In this document: piece after piece, positions 1-8,858 of the stretch
Position numbering within the stretch: the stretch's first letter is position 1
Layout: every line of letters begins with the position of its first letter
From: Gallibacterium genomosp. 1
GTDB taxonomy: Bacteria; Pseudomonadota; Gammaproteobacteria; Enterobacterales; Pasteurellaceae
Assembly: GCF_000771875.1 (NCBI RefSeq)
Contig: NZ_JPXX01000005.1
Span: 114,549-178,548 of the forward strand
Direction: 5' to 3'
Length of the DNA: 64,000 nt
The notes under the pieces: model-generated
What the model saw: only the letters and a program-made list of their open reading frames with translations
Database searches by the model: none
Told to the model about the DNA's origin: nothing
Position numbers and translations under genes: made by a program

Positions 1-1
1 A

Positions 2-1249
2 ATCGAAATTTGTGGTGGTGAAGCTGGTGAAATTTGTGAGGTTGTTGATGAAAATGCATTACCAAAATTAAATCCGGTAACATTGCGTCGTGAAAAATTG
101 GATAACTTGCTAGGTCATCATATTGAAACTGCAAGTGTTACTGATATTTTGCAGCGTTTAGGCTTCCAGGTTTCCTATGTAAACGATGTTTGGACTGTGG
201 TACCTACTAGTTGGCGTTTTGATATTGAAATCGAAGAAGATTTAATCGAAGAAGTGGCTCGTATTTATGGTTATAACACAATTCCTAATAATGCACCGTT
301 GGCACATTTAATGATGCGCGAACATAAAGAGTCTGATGTTTCATTAAGCCGCATTAAAACAGCGTTTGTTGAGCACGATTATCAAGAAGCGGTCACTTAT
401 AGTTTTGTTGATCCGAAAGTGCAGCGTTTATTGCACCCTGAGCAAGAAGCGTTGATTTTGCCAAATCCGATCTCTGTTGAGATGTCAGCAATGCGTGTTT
501 CCTTATTGAGCGGATTGCTTGGTGCAGTGGCATATAACCAAAATCGTCAACAATCTCGAATCCGTCTATTTGAAAGCGGTTTGCGTTTTGTTGTTGATGC
601 CGATCATCCGATTGGTGTGCGTCAAGAGTTTGTGATTGGTGGGGTAATTTCAGGTAATCGTCATAATGAACATTGGGCGATTAAGTCGGAAGCTGTCAAC
701 TTCTTTGATTTGAAAGGTGATCTAGAAAGTATTTTTGATCTCTCCAACGCTGGAAAAAATATTAAATTTGTTGCAAAATCGTATCCAGCCTTACATCCGG
801 GGCAATCAGCTGCCATTATGTTGGGTGATGAGGAGATCGGTTTTATCGGTACGATCCATCCTCGTGTAGCACAAAAATTGGATTTAAACGGAAAAGTTGT
901 CGTGTTTGAAGTTTTATGGGATAAGATTTCACATAAAGATGTTATTCAAGCCAAAGAAATTTCCCGATTCCCTGCTAACCGCCGCGATTTGGCGATTATT
1001 GTGGCAGAGAATGTGACTGCCGATGAGGTGTTAACGGTTTGTCGTGAGGCTGCCGGCGCACAATTAACACAAATTAATTTATTTGATGTTTATCAAGGTG
1101 CAGGGATTGCCGAAGGAATGAAGAGTTTAGCGATTAGCTTGATTTTGCAAGATAATGAAAAAACGCTAAGTGATGAAGAAATTTCAGCAGTGGTAGATAC
1201 CGTGTTATCTGCATTGAAAGAGAAATTAAACGCTTATTTGAGAGATTAA
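2..1249 (+). CDS. pheT: Phenylalanyl-tRNA synthetase beta subunit, C-terminal part
   Basis: The open frame enters at base 2 without a start codon, so only the last 415 of about 795 residues are present. The beta subunit pairs with PheS to charge tRNA-Phe in the cytoplasm. Visible parts are the end of the B5 domain (with GEICEVVDENALPKLNPV), the inactive synthetase-like core (IEEDLIEEVARIYGYN) and the C-terminal ferredoxin-like anticodon-binding domain beginning near SRFPANRRDLAI. The TTG at position 83 is internal, because family-typical sequence continues upstream of it. The stop lies 3 bases before ihfA, the conserved pheST-ihfA arrangement. Identification is secure; only the N-terminus is missing. 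Confidence 0.97.
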   Translation: MEICGGEAGEICEVVDENALPKLNPVTLRREKLDNLLGHHIETASVTDILQRLGFQVSYVNDVWTVVPTSWRFDIEIEEDLIEEVARIYGYNTIPNNAPLAHLMMREHKESDVSLSRIKTAFVEHDYQEAVTYSFVDPKVQRLLHPEQEALILPNPISVEMSAMRVSLLSGLLGAVAYNQNRQQSRIRLFESGLRFVVDADHPIGVRQEFVIGGVISGNRHNEHWAIKSEAVNFFDLKGDLESIFDLSNAGKNIKFVAKSYPALHPGQSAAIMLGDEEIGFIGTIHPRVAQKLDLNGKVVVFEVLWDKISHKDVIQAKEISRFPANRRDLAIIVAENVTADEVLTVCREAAGAQLTQINLFDVYQGAGIAEGMKSLAISLILQDNEKTLSDEEISAVVDTVLSALKEKLNAYLRD

Positions 1250-1252
1250 TTT

Positions 1253-1549
1253 ATGACACTAACAAAAGTAGAACTTGCTGAAAATTTGATTGAGAAATTC
1301 AATCTAAATAAAAATGATGCAAAAGAGTTGGTTGAATCATTTTTTGAAGAAATCCGTCAGGCGCTTGAGTCCGGTGAAGAGGTGAAGTTATCCGGTTTTG
1401 GAAACTTTGAATTGCGTGATAAAACATCACGTCCGGGTCGTAACCCTAAAACAGGTGAGTATGTGCCGATTACTGCGCGTCGTGTTGTAGTGTTCAAAGC
1501 AGGGCAAAAATTGCGGGCACGCGTTGAGAAATCTAAACCGAAAGATTAA
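1253..1549 (+). CDS. ihfA: Integration host factor alpha subunit
   Basis: This 98-residue DNA-bending protein forms a heterodimer with IhfB and shapes nucleoid, promoter and recombination complexes. The sequence opens with [16 protein letters not shown] and carries the beta-arm signature [18 protein letters not shown], whose proline intercalates into DNA. Length equals the family norm. The ATG follows the pheT stop by 3 bases, and the ribosome site lies inside the pheT end, so the two genes are probably co-transcribed and translationally coupled. A strong hairpin follows the gene. Confidence 0.97.
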   Translation: MTLTKVELAENLIEKFNLNKNDAKELVESFFEEIRQALESGEEVKLSGFGNFELRDKTSRPGRNPKTGEYVPITARRVVVFKAGQKLRARVEKSKPKD

Positions 1550-1557
1550 TTGAATAA

Positions 1558-1588
1558 AAAGAGTATTCCTTGAACAGGGGTACTCTTT
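1558..1588 (+). terminator. Rho-independent terminator after ihfA
   Basis: An 8-bp stem (AAAGAGTA / TACTCTTT) with a 15-base loop is followed by ATTTTATCTG, 9 bases after the ihfA stop. It separates pheT-ihfA from the lipoprotein gene. Confidence 0.8.
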
Positions 1589-1617
1589 ATTTTATCTGTT
1601 TCTTGTAAGAATGGAGA

Positions 1618-2112
1618 ATGTCCGTGTTAAAAATAAAACTAACATCTTCTGTTAAAACAAGTTTAATTATTGGTTTAGTCTTAGGATTGGCAGCTTGTTC
1701 ATCACATCGTCATTCATATAACAGTCGGATGCCTGATCCGATTTATACGATGGCACAGCTCAGTGAGCAGCAGCACGAGTGGTATCGCACTCCTTATCGG
1801 ATAGGCGGCAATACGAAAAGTGGGGTTGATTGTTCCGGCTTTGTGATGAGAACGTTTTCGGATCGTTTTGCGATTCAATTACCACGCACCACTACTGCAC
1901 AATCTAAAGTCGGCATTGAGGTCGGTTTAGATGAAATCCAGACCGGTGATTTGGTTTTCTTTAAAACCGGCAGAGGTCCTAATGGTTACCACGTTGGTAT
2001 TTATGTCAAAAATAACCAATTTTTACACGCTTCTACCAAAGGTGGTGTTATCTATTCCTCACTGAATAATCCTTATTGGAATAAAGCGTTTTGGCAAGTT
2101 CGCCGTTTGTAG
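1618..2112 (+). CDS. NlpC/P60 family murein endopeptidase lipoprotein (Spr/MepS-like)
   Basis: This 164-residue protein has an N-terminal signal with lipobox LAAC, so Cys27 should be lipidated and the protein membrane-anchored. The NlpC/P60 cysteine peptidase domain follows: Cys72 in DCSGFV, His125 in GYHVGIY and His137 in FLHAST form the expected catalytic triad. Relatives cleave D-Glu-mDAP bonds in peptidoglycan during wall growth. It is slightly shorter than E. coli MepS (188 residues), with a short linker after the lipidated Cys. The start is the ATG preceded by GGAG. It sits alone between two terminators. Which NlpC paralogue (MepS, NlpC or YdhO) it corresponds to is not settled. Confidence 0.9.
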   Translation: MSVLKIKLTSSVKTSLIIGLVLGLAACSSHRHSYNSRMPDPIYTMAQLSEQQHEWYRTPYRIGGNTKSGVDCSGFVMRTFSDRFAIQLPRTTTAQSKVGIEVGLDEIQTGDLVFFKTGRGPNGYHVGIYVKNNQFLHASTKGGVIYSSLNNPYWNKAFWQVRRL

Positions 2113-2143
2113 TCGATTTCTCAAAATAGACATAATGACAATG

Positions 2144-2172
2144 AAAAAACCTGCTAGATCAGCAGGTTTTTT
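2144..2172. terminator. Bidirectional terminator between lipoprotein gene and prs
   Basis: AAAAAACCTGCT and AGCAGGTTTTTT form a 12-bp stem around a 5-base loop. It can end both the plus-strand lipoprotein transcript and the minus-strand prs transcript. Confidence 0.88.
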
Positions 2173-2197
2173 GTTATGGAGTATTGCAGCGAATCTA

Positions 2198-3148
2198 TTA
2201 ATTATTAAACATTGCTGAAATAGATTCTTCGTTACTGATACGTCGGATTGCTTCTGCCAACATACCGGATAAAGTCAACACGCGTACTTTATTCAAGGCG
2301 ATAATTTCCGGTCTAAGCGGAATAGTGTCGGTAACAACGATTTCATCTAATGCCGGGCTGGCAATGTTTTTCGGTGCTGAACCGGAGAAAACAGCGTGCG
2401 TTGCATAAGCAAATACACGTTTTGCACCACGTTCTTTTAATGCTTCCGCCGCTTTACATAATGTACCGCCGGTATCGATCATATCATCAACCAAGATACA
2501 ATCACGATCGGCAACATCACCGATAATATGCATCACTTGAGAAACATTGGCACGAGGACGACGCTTATCGATAATCGCCATATCTGTGTCATTTAATAAT
2601 TTTGCTACTGCACGAGCACGAACCACACCGCCGATATCCGGAGAAACGACAATCGGATTTTCCAAATCAGTTTTCTTCAAAATATCATCCAATAGAACCG
2701 GTGAACCGAAAACATTATCTACCGGCACATCAAAGAAACCTTGAATCTGTTCTGCGTGCAAGTCGCAAGTTAAAACACGGTCAACGCCGACATTGGATAA
2801 AATATCTGCTACCACTTTTGCTGTAATCGGCACACGGGAAGAGCGCACACGACGGTCTTGACGGGCATAACCGAAATAAGGCACAACTGCAGTGATTCTT
2901 CCGGCAGAAGCACGACGAAGGGCATCGATCATAACCACTAATTCCATCAAACTATCATTTGTCGGCGCACAAGTGGATTGAACGATAAATACATCGGAAC
3001 CACGTACATTTTCATTGATTTGAATTTGGATTTCACCATCACTGAAACGACCCACGATGGCATCGCTAAGTGAAGTATAAAGACGTTCAGAAATTTTTTT
3101 TGCTAGTTCTGGTGTTGCGTTACCAGCAAACAGCTTAATGTCAGGCAT
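2198..3148 (-). CDS. prs: Ribose-phosphate pyrophosphokinase
   Basis: A 316-residue enzyme that makes PRPP from ribose 5-phosphate and ATP for purine, pyrimidine, NAD, His and Trp synthesis. Visible motifs are the N-terminal [10 protein letters not shown], the flexible-loop segment [10 protein letters not shown], the metal-binding [11 protein letters not shown] and the PRPP-binding loop [10 protein letters not shown]. The reading frame extends 20 codons upstream, but the family start is the ATG at 3148, preceded by GAGGT. It is the last gene of the lolB-ispE-prs run, a common gammaproteobacterial order, 53 bases after ispE. Confidence 0.97.
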   Translation of the reverse strand: MPDIKLFAGNATPELAKKISERLYTSLSDAIVGRFSDGEIQIQINENVRGSDVFIVQSTCAPTNDSLMELVVMIDALRRASAGRITAVVPYFGYARQDRRVRSSRVPITAKVVADILSNVGVDRVLTCDLHAEQIQGFFDVPVDNVFGSPVLLDDILKKTDLENPIVVSPDIGGVVRARAVAKLLNDTDMAIIDKRRPRANVSQVMHIIGDVADRDCILVDDMIDTGGTLCKAAEALKERGAKRVFAYATHAVFSGSAPKNIASPALDEIVVTDTIPLRPEIIALNKVRVLTLSGMLAEAIRRISNEESISAMFNN

Positions 3149-3201
3149 TTTTAACCTCAGAGTTGGTTTTTTAAAATTCAGATTGCAATGCAATCCACAC
3201 G

Positions 3202-4080
3202 TTAACAATTTTGTTGCATATCCTCAAGGGCAAGGTATAACGGAGAACGATTTACCCCTTTGGCAACAAACCCTGATAAGTGGGTCGGGCGTTGTTGATA
3301 TACGGCTATTGCAGCATCTTGCGAATCAAACTCGGCAAAAATGCAAGCGCCAGTCCCTGTTAAACGGGTCGGTGCATATTGTACCAACCACTGAATAGCT
3401 TGTTCAACCTCAGGATAATGATCTCGCACAACTTTTTCGCAATCGTTTGTATAAACGTCGGCTAATAATTGTGACAAAGATCGTTTTGGTGTATTTCTCG
3501 GCAATTTCGGATCTTGAAAGATTTTTGCGGTAGAAATCGCCACATTCGGTTTTAATACCACATAATATTTCTCATCCGGTTCACAATAGCTGATTTTTTC
3601 ACCGACACCTTCGGCAAAAGCGGCTTTACCGTGAACAAAAATCGGCACGTCCGCACCGAGTTTTAAACCGAGCTCGGCTAATTGAGAGAGTGAAAGATTG
3701 GTTTGCCACAAATAATTCAAGGCGACTAATGTTGTTGCCGCATCGGATGAACCGCCACCAACGCCACCGCCCATCGGCAGCTTTTTCTCAATGGAGAGCG
3801 AAGCACCCAGCGAAGTTTGCGTGTATTGTTGTAATAATTTTGCGGCACGAAAAATAAGATTATCTTCAGGCACAACATCATCCAATTGATTTTCCAAAGT
3901 GATATTGCCACTGTTATTTATTGTTACAGTGAGCTGATCTGAAAAATCTAAAAATTGGAATAATGTTTGTAATTCGTGATAACCATCTTCACGTCGCCCA
4001 TTAATATATAAAAAAAGATTTAATTTTGCCGGGCAAGGAAATGAAAAAGAACGATTTAAAAAAGAGTTATTTTCAACCAT
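3202..4080 (-). CDS. ispE: 4-diphosphocytidyl-2-C-methyl-D-erythritol kinase
   Basis: A GHMP kinase of 292 residues that phosphorylates CDP-methylerythritol in the MEP isoprenoid pathway. N-terminal [20 protein letters not shown] and the glycine-rich ATP loop [14 protein letters not shown] are diagnostic. I take the ATG at 4080 because it overlaps the lolB stop as TAATG, giving tight coupling. An ATG at 4092 in the same frame would add four residues and cannot be excluded. Co-transcribed with lolB upstream and probably prs downstream. Confidence 0.95.
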   Translation of the reverse strand: MVENNSFLNRSFSFPCPAKLNLFLYINGRREDGYHELQTLFQFLDFSDQLTVTINNSGNITLENQLDDVVPEDNLIFRAAKLLQQYTQTSLGASLSIEKKLPMGGGVGGGSSDAATTLVALNYLWQTNLSLSQLAELGLKLGADVPIFVHGKAAFAEGVGEKISYCEPDEKYYVVLKPNVAISTAKIFQDPKLPRNTPKRSLSQLLADVYTNDCEKVVRDHYPEVEQAIQWLVQYAPTRLTGTGACIFAEFDSQDAAIAVYQQRPTHLSGFVAKGVNRSPLYLALEDMQQNC

Positions 4081-4706
4081 TAGAAAGTCCATTTTTTAAT
4101 TTGAATTTTTAAGGTTTTATCCGGGCTACTAATAAATAAATTTTGCGGCAACTTTGGCGATTGTTGATTATAATTTACATATTTCGCCTGCCATATTTCA
4201 TTTTGCCATTGATAATCAAAATGGCTTAATAAACCCTGCTGATTAACAACATAATTTTGTGTATTTCCCGGCAACCCTTTTAACCAATTCGGAAATTGTT
4301 CTACCGGAAAATCAAAACCGATAATATCTTGTAATAATTGATGAATATCCTTATCGGCATAATAATTGCCTTTATTATCGAAAATTACAGTATTATTTGC
4401 TGTTTTTTCAATAGTTAATGTACTGCGACTTAATAAGGAAGAAAAATATAAACGATAATGTTGCTCACCTAAATATTGCCATTGAAACGAGGAAGAAAAA
4501 CGCTCTTCTTTGCTGATATAACCTAATTGCCCTTCTGCCGCATAATGATTAATCGCATTCACCGCCTGTTGATGTTGCAACCATACCGGATCGTTATGCG
4601 GTAACGTAACTTGAGGTGCAACAAATTGTCCATCATTTGCACAGCCGATAAATAATAAAGTTAATCCCGATAATAAACCGAGCCGTACTGTCTTTTTAAT
4701 ATTCAC
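4080..4706 (-). CDS. lolB: Outer-membrane lipoprotein insertion protein LolB
   Basis: LolB (208 residues) is itself a lipoprotein that accepts lipoproteins from periplasmic LolA and inserts them into the outer membrane. The signal sequence ends in lipobox FIGC, giving lipidated Cys22 followed by Ala-Asn, an outer-membrane-sorting +2 residue. The body matches LolB ([38 protein letters not shown]). Its stop overlaps the ispE start by one base. Upstream lies an AT-rich stretch that should hold the promoter of the run. Confidence 0.93.
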   Translation of the reverse strand: MNIKKTVRLGLLSGLTLLFIGCANDGQFVAPQVTLPHNDPVWLQHQQAVNAINHYAAEGQLGYISKEERFSSSFQWQYLGEQHYRLYFSSLLSRSTLTIEKTANNTVIFDNKGNYYADKDIHQLLQDIIGFDFPVEQFPNWLKGLPGNTQNYVVNQQGLLSHFDYQWQNEIWQAKYVNYNQQSPKLPQNLFISSPDKTLKIQIKKWTF

Positions 4707-5010
4707 TGTCTATTCCTGATATGAGAGATGAGAGCGATATTTTAATCAAAAGTTAATGGGATGGGAAGGAGAGCAATATTTTGGATAAAAAACGATTAAT
4801 TAAAGATTGATTTTTAATCATTTCTGTGGGGTGTTTACAGTAAGTTTTTATAAGAAAATAATTTAATAAGTTATCAAAGAGAAAAGTGTGATCCATATCG
4901 CATAATGATGATTTAAAAGAGAAAATAGAGCTAAAAATACAAATTTGTAATTTTGTTTTTTAGGCTATTTTAGTATTATTATTTGTAACAAACTTTACAA
5001 AGGAGTAACT
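4707..5010. other. AT-rich divergent promoter region between lolB and a small gene
   Basis: These 304 bases carry no coding frame I can support. On the plus strand, TTGTTT near 4952 and a TAGTAT-like -10 near 4969 precede the ribosome site AAAGGAGT of the small gene at 5011. No palindromic operator stands out. Confidence 0.4.
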
Positions 5011-5286
5011 ATGTCATTAGAAATTTCCTGCAAGATTGCGTTTGTTTCGCTCTATCAAGAAACAACAAAATTTATACTTTCAGAAGCTTGGAAACAAATA
5101 GAAAAGTATATCCCGATACCATTATTGGAGGCTATCAATGAATACCAATCTCTTATCAAAGCGATCAATGTTGAAGCGAATCGGATTGTGCTTGGTTCGG
5201 AACAGTTAGTGGAGTAGCTTCAATCACAATTAACCTCTTTATTTGAAAATATCAATCTAACTTCTGATAGATACACTAATAAATAA
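5011..5286 (+). pseudogene. Small helical protein gene interrupted by an in-frame amber codon
   Basis: A strong ribosome site (AAAGGAGTAACT) leads into a 68-codon frame that stops at TAG 5215-5217. The same frame then stays open for another 22 sense codons to TAA at 5284-5286, 7 bases before a strong terminator. The continuation reads LQSQLTSLFENINLTSDRY, a plausible amphipathic helix matching the style of the first part, so the ancestral gene probably ended at 5286. I do not recognise the family. Either this is a nonsense-mutated gene, or the 68-residue product is the true one and the tail is chance. Confidence 0.5.
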
Positions 5287-5292
5287 TATGAG

Positions 5293-5333
5293 AAAACCTC
5301 TTAGGCTGCTTGGTTCAGCTTAAGAGGTTTTTT
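5293..5333. terminator. Terminator between the small gene and grpE
   Basis: AAAACCTCTTA and TAAGAGGTTTT pair around a 19-base loop, followed by T-rich sequence on the plus strand. The minus-strand copy gives a T tail for grpE, so it probably works both ways. Confidence 0.8.
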
Positions 5334-5339
5334 GTTTTT

Positions 5340-5930
5340 TTAAGAGGCAACCATTACCATCGCAGGACGAATAACGCGTCCGTTTAGTAGATAGCCTTTT
5401 TGTAGAACGGTAGTGATTTGATTAGCGTTGAAGCCTTCGGTTGGTTGCATTGAGATTGCTTGGTGAAGATCTGGATTAAAAGTTTCACCTACAACGCCGA
5501 CTGGTTCGATACCGAATTTAGCTACGGTAGAAAGGAGGTCTTTTAGGGTAAGTTCTACTCCATCAAAAAGAGCTTTTACGCTTTCATCTTCAGAGGTGTT
5601 TGGGGTTGCAGCAGCTCGCTCTAAATTATCAATTACATTAAGAATCTCTTTGGCAAATTTTTCTAAGCCGAATTTATGTGCTTTTTCTACGTCCGCTTCG
5701 GTACGGCGGCGGATATTATCAATTTCAGCACGAGCTCTTAACATAATATCCTGTTCTTTTTTGGCAGCTTCTTCTAATTGACCTTCTAAATCTTGGATTT
5801 TGGCAAGTGCTTCACTTAATGGATCAATTTCGTTGCTTTTTTCTTGCTCGTTGACGTGTTCTGTTTCTGTAGCTTGTTGATTTACTTCTTCATTCATCGC
5901 GTTTTGTTCGTTGTTTTGTTGTTCAGACAT
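5340..5930 (-). CDS. grpE: Nucleotide exchange factor GrpE
   Basis: GrpE (196 residues) releases ADP from DnaK in the Hsp70 cycle. An acidic, Gln/Glu-rich disordered N-terminus precedes a long coiled coil ([40 protein letters not shown]) and the C-terminal beta-wing domain ([20 protein letters not shown]). The frame is open further upstream, but the ATG at 5930 sits behind GGAGAATATT and matches the family start. It stands divergent from nadK. I looked for a sigma-32 promoter and could not make a convincing match. Confidence 0.96.
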   Translation of the reverse strand: MSEQQNNEQNAMNEEVNQQATETEHVNEQEKSNEIDPLSEALAKIQDLEGQLEEAAKKEQDIMLRARAEIDNIRRRTEADVEKAHKFGLEKFAKEILNVIDNLERAAATPNTSEDESVKALFDGVELTLKDLLSTVAKFGIEPVGVVGETFNPDLHQAISMQPTEGFNANQITTVLQKGYLLNGRVIRPAMVMVAS

Positions 5931-6110
5931 AATATTCTCCAAAATCAAAAAGAGGCATTTTACGGCGGCTAGTTTAACAAAAAACACCATAACCGCCAAT
6001 TATTCGGCGTGAGATATTAATTAAGTCAAATTTATCGCCGATAGTTATGTTAATATAAGCCTCATTTAGTGCAATTCAAGGATTGCGTTGTTATCAATTG
6101 GGTAATTGTT

Positions 6111-7031
6111 ATGCAAGAATTTAGAATGAAACCGCAACAGCATACATTACATCGTTCGTTTCGCACGATTGGTGTAGTGGGACAGCCTCGACACGATGAT
6201 CGCCTGCAAATGCATCAAGATCTATTTATTTGGCTAAAGCATCGTGGTTATCACGTTTTAGTTGAACAGGAAGTCGGTAAAGCTCTGCAATTGAGTGCAA
6301 AACATATTGCTACGTTGGATGAGATTGGCTCAATGGCAGAATTAGTGATTGTGATTGGCGGTGACGGCAATATGCTGGGGAAAGCACGCATACTTGCTCG
6401 TTATGATACAGCGTTGATTGGGATTAATCGTGGAAATTTGGGATTTTTAACTGATATTGACCCAGATCAGGTGTATCAACAGTTATCATCCTGTTTGGAT
6501 CGTGGCGAATTTTTTGTGGAAGAACGCTTTTTATTGGATGTGAATGTGGAACGAGAAGGACAGGTTATTGCGTCAAATCAAGCGATTAATGAGGTTGTGA
6601 TTCATCCAGCAAAAATTGCACATATGATTGATTTTCAAGTTTATATTAATGATAAATTTTGTTTTTCGCAGCGCTCTGACGGCTTGATTATTGCTACACC
6701 GACCGGTTCAACCGCTTATTCATTGTCTGCCGGTGGACCGATTTTAACGCCATTATTAAATGCAATTACATTGGTACCGATGTTCCCTCATACTCTATCT
6801 TCTCGTCCGTTGGTGGTGGATGGCGACAGCAAATTGCACTTTCGTTTTGCACAGTATAACGTGCGGCAGTTAGAGGTGAGTTGTGATAGTCAGGTGAATA
6901 TTCCTTTCTGTATTGATGATGTGATTGTGGTGAAAAAGAGTGATTTGCGGATGAAACTGCTGCATTTACAAGATTATAACTACTATAACATCCTCAGTTC
7001 TAAATTAGGTTGGCTAAAAAAATTATTTTAA
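6111..7031 (+). CDS. nadK: NAD kinase
   Basis: Phosphorylates NAD to NADP with ATP; about 306 residues. The conserved GGDGNMLG motif, the NE/D motif ([12 protein letters not shown]) and the glycine-rich [20 protein letters not shown] are present, and the C-terminus [11 protein letters not shown] is almost identical to E. coli. Start choice is uncertain: GTG 6069, ATG 6111 and ATG 6126 are all in frame. The E. coli alignment begins near residue 12 of the 6126 version, so 6111 or 6126 is likeliest. The neighbours are divergent grpE and SOS-regulated recN, the same trio order as in E. coli. Confidence 0.95.
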   Translation: MQEFRMKPQQHTLHRSFRTIGVVGQPRHDDRLQMHQDLFIWLKHRGYHVLVEQEVGKALQLSAKHIATLDEIGSMAELVIVIGGDGNMLGKARILARYDTALIGINRGNLGFLTDIDPDQVYQQLSSCLDRGEFFVEERFLLDVNVEREGQVIASNQAINEVVIHPAKIAHMIDFQVYINDKFCFSQRSDGLIIATPTGSTAYSLSAGGPILTPLLNAITLVPMFPHTLSSRPLVVDGDSKLHFRFAQYNVRQLEVSCDSQVNIPFCIDDVIVVKKSDLRMKLLHLQDYNYYNILSSKLGWLKKLF

Positions 7032-7045
7032 ATTTCAAGAAACAC

Positions 7046-7073
7046 TTTACTGTATAAAAAAACAGTATATACT
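7046..7073 (+). promoter_or_regulatory. recN promoter: -35 TTTACT, -10 TATACT
   Basis: TTTACT (7046-7051) and TATACT (7068-7073) are separated by 16 bases and bracket the LexA box, so bound LexA would block RNA polymerase. The GGAGG ribosome site is at 7091-7095. Confidence 0.6.
7048..7067. promoter_or_regulatory. LexA (SOS) box upstream of recN
   Basis: TACTGTATAAAAAAACAGTA matches the gammaproteobacterial LexA consensus CTG-N10-CAG, with flanking TA on both sides. A second, imperfect element at 7070-7088 has CTG and CAG arms with a 9-base spacer. E. coli recN also carries multiple LexA sites. Confidence 0.88.
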
Positions 7074-7101
7074 GATATTTATACAGTATTGGAGGTTTCT
7101 T

Positions 7102-8778
7102 ATGCTCACTCAATTACGCATCAATAATTTTGCTATTGTTAATCGTCTTACCTTAGATTTTGCACAAGGAATGTCTGTTATTACCGGTGAAACTGGTGCC
7201 GGCAAGTCAATTGCATTGGATGCCTTAGAGGTCTGTTTGGGGCAGCGTGCTGAGAGCGGAATGTTGCGCTCCGGCGAATCAAGAGCGGATGTTAGTGCAT
7301 TGTTTTCATTACAAAATAATTCTGCGGCACAGCAATGGTTACAAGCACACGAATTGGATGATGAAGAAAATCCGGAAGAGTGTGTTTTGCGCCGTACAAT
7401 TAGTGCAGATGGGCGCTCAAAAGGATTTATTAATAATCAACCGGTGCCTGCTGCTCAATTACGTGAGTTAGGCGCATTATTGGTGCAAATCAGTGGACAG
7501 CATTGTTCTCAACAATTATTGAAGCCTGAATATCAATTACAGCTATTGGATACTTTTTGTCATAACCAAAGTTTATTACAGCAGTTAAATCATCAATTTC
7601 ATTTGTGGAAGCAACAACAGCAAAAATTGGCGGATTTTCGTCAACAATGTGCAGAAAACGAGGCAAGAAAACAGCTATTACATTATCAAATTGAAGAATT
7701 GAATGAATTTGCCTTAAAACAGGGTGAGTTTGAAGAATTGGATTTAACACAAAAACGATTAGCAAATAGTGAATTGTTAAGTCGAGGGTCGCAATCTGTT
7801 TTACAGTTGTTGTCGGAAAATGAAACCGCGAATATCGAAAATTTATTAAATAAAACAGTGAGCTATTTAGATGAATTGGTTGAGGCGGATGAGCAATTTA
7901 AAGAGGCACTGCAATTAATTCAACAGGCACAGATTTACGTTCAAGAGGCTTTTTCTGAAGTGCAGCATCTTGCCTATCGTATTGAGGATGATCCAGAATT
8001 ATTGGCTAATACGGAAATGCGTTTAAAACGGGCGTTACAATTAGCACAAAAACATCGGGTTAATGTTTCAGAATTACCGGTTTATCATCAGCAATTAAAG
8101 CATGAATATGAACAGTTAGCGGAATATATTGATGGCGAAGAGTTGTTAGTCGAAGCGGAACAGCAAGCTTATCAACAGGCAATGAGAATTGCGAAACAGC
8201 TTTCGGAACGTCGGCAACAAGGTGCCATTTTATTAGCGAAAGCGGTAACCGAAGAAATTAAACAGTTAGCAATGGAAAATGCTGAATTTGATATTCAATG
8301 CACTATGGAATCACAAAAATTATCTAATAAAGGTATAGATCAAATCACGTTTATGCTATTGAGCAATTTAGGAGAGAGTTTTCAACCTTTGCATAAAAAT
8401 GCTTCTGGTGGTGAATTATCTAGAATTGCACTGGTATTACAAGCTTTAACGTCAGATCAAAGTACGATTCCGACAGTGATTTTTGATGAAATAGATGTTG
8501 GAATTAGTGGGGCAACAGCCAATATTGTCGGTAAACTTTTGCGTTCATTAGGTGAAAAAGTGCAGATTCTATGTATCACGCATTTGCCGCAGGTCGCATC
8601 ACACGGGCATCAACATTATAAAGTTGAAAAATATTGCAAAGCCGGAAAAACAGAAACACAGGTCAGTTTATTAAATGCTGAGGAACGGGTAAAAGAGTTG
8701 GGTAGATTGCTTGGTGGTAGTGAAGTAACACAGTTATCGTTAGCAAATGCACAGGAGATGTTAGCGTTGGCAAGTTAA
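7102..8778 (+). CDS. recN: DNA repair protein RecN
   Basis: An SMC-like ATPase of 558 residues that acts in recombinational repair of double-strand breaks. Walker A GETGAGKS is at residues 29-36. A long Gln/Glu-rich coiled coil fills the middle. The ABC signature ASGGELS is at 434-440, and Walker B (VIFDE, Asp462-Glu463) is followed by DVGISG. Length matches E. coli RecN (553). The SOS promoter and LexA box just upstream predict DNA-damage induction. Confidence 0.97.
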   Translation: MLTQLRINNFAIVNRLTLDFAQGMSVITGETGAGKSIALDALEVCLGQRAESGMLRSGESRADVSALFSLQNNSAAQQWLQAHELDDEENPEECVLRRTISADGRSKGFINNQPVPAAQLRELGALLVQISGQHCSQQLLKPEYQLQLLDTFCHNQSLLQQLNHQFHLWKQQQQKLADFRQQCAENEARKQLLHYQIEELNEFALKQGEFEELDLTQKRLANSELLSRGSQSVLQLLSENETANIENLLNKTVSYLDELVEADEQFKEALQLIQQAQIYVQEAFSEVQHLAYRIEDDPELLANTEMRLKRALQLAQKHRVNVSELPVYHQQLKHEYEQLAEYIDGEELLVEAEQQAYQQAMRIAKQLSERRQQGAILLAKAVTEEIKQLAMENAEFDIQCTMESQKLSNKGIDQITFMLLSNLGESFQPLHKNASGGELSRIALVLQALTSDQSTIPTVIFDEIDVGISGATANIVGKLLRSLGEKVQILCITHLPQVASHGHQHYKVEKYCKAGKTETQVSLLNAEERVKELGRLLGGSEVTQLSLANAQEMLALAS

Positions 8779-8802
8779 TTCAGCTTTTTATAATGGATAA
8801 TT

Positions 8803-8837
8803 CCGCCTATTAGTTGTGTATAAAACTATATAGGCGG
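8803..8837. terminator. Hairpin between convergent recN and ettA
   Basis: CCGCCTAT and ATAGGCGG form an 8-bp stem with a 19-base loop, followed on the plus strand by TATATTTTATTT. It probably ends recN and may serve ettA too. Confidence 0.65.
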
Positions 8838-8858
8838 TATATTTTATTTGGTAGTGAT

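Noticed and set aside
2547..2826. Plus-strand frames inside prs
   Set aside because: Antisense shadows of a conserved gene with no ribosome site or family match.
5931..6110. Heat-shock (sigma-32) promoter for grpE
   Set aside because: TTGAC-like sequence is present but no CCCCAT-type -10 at the right distance.
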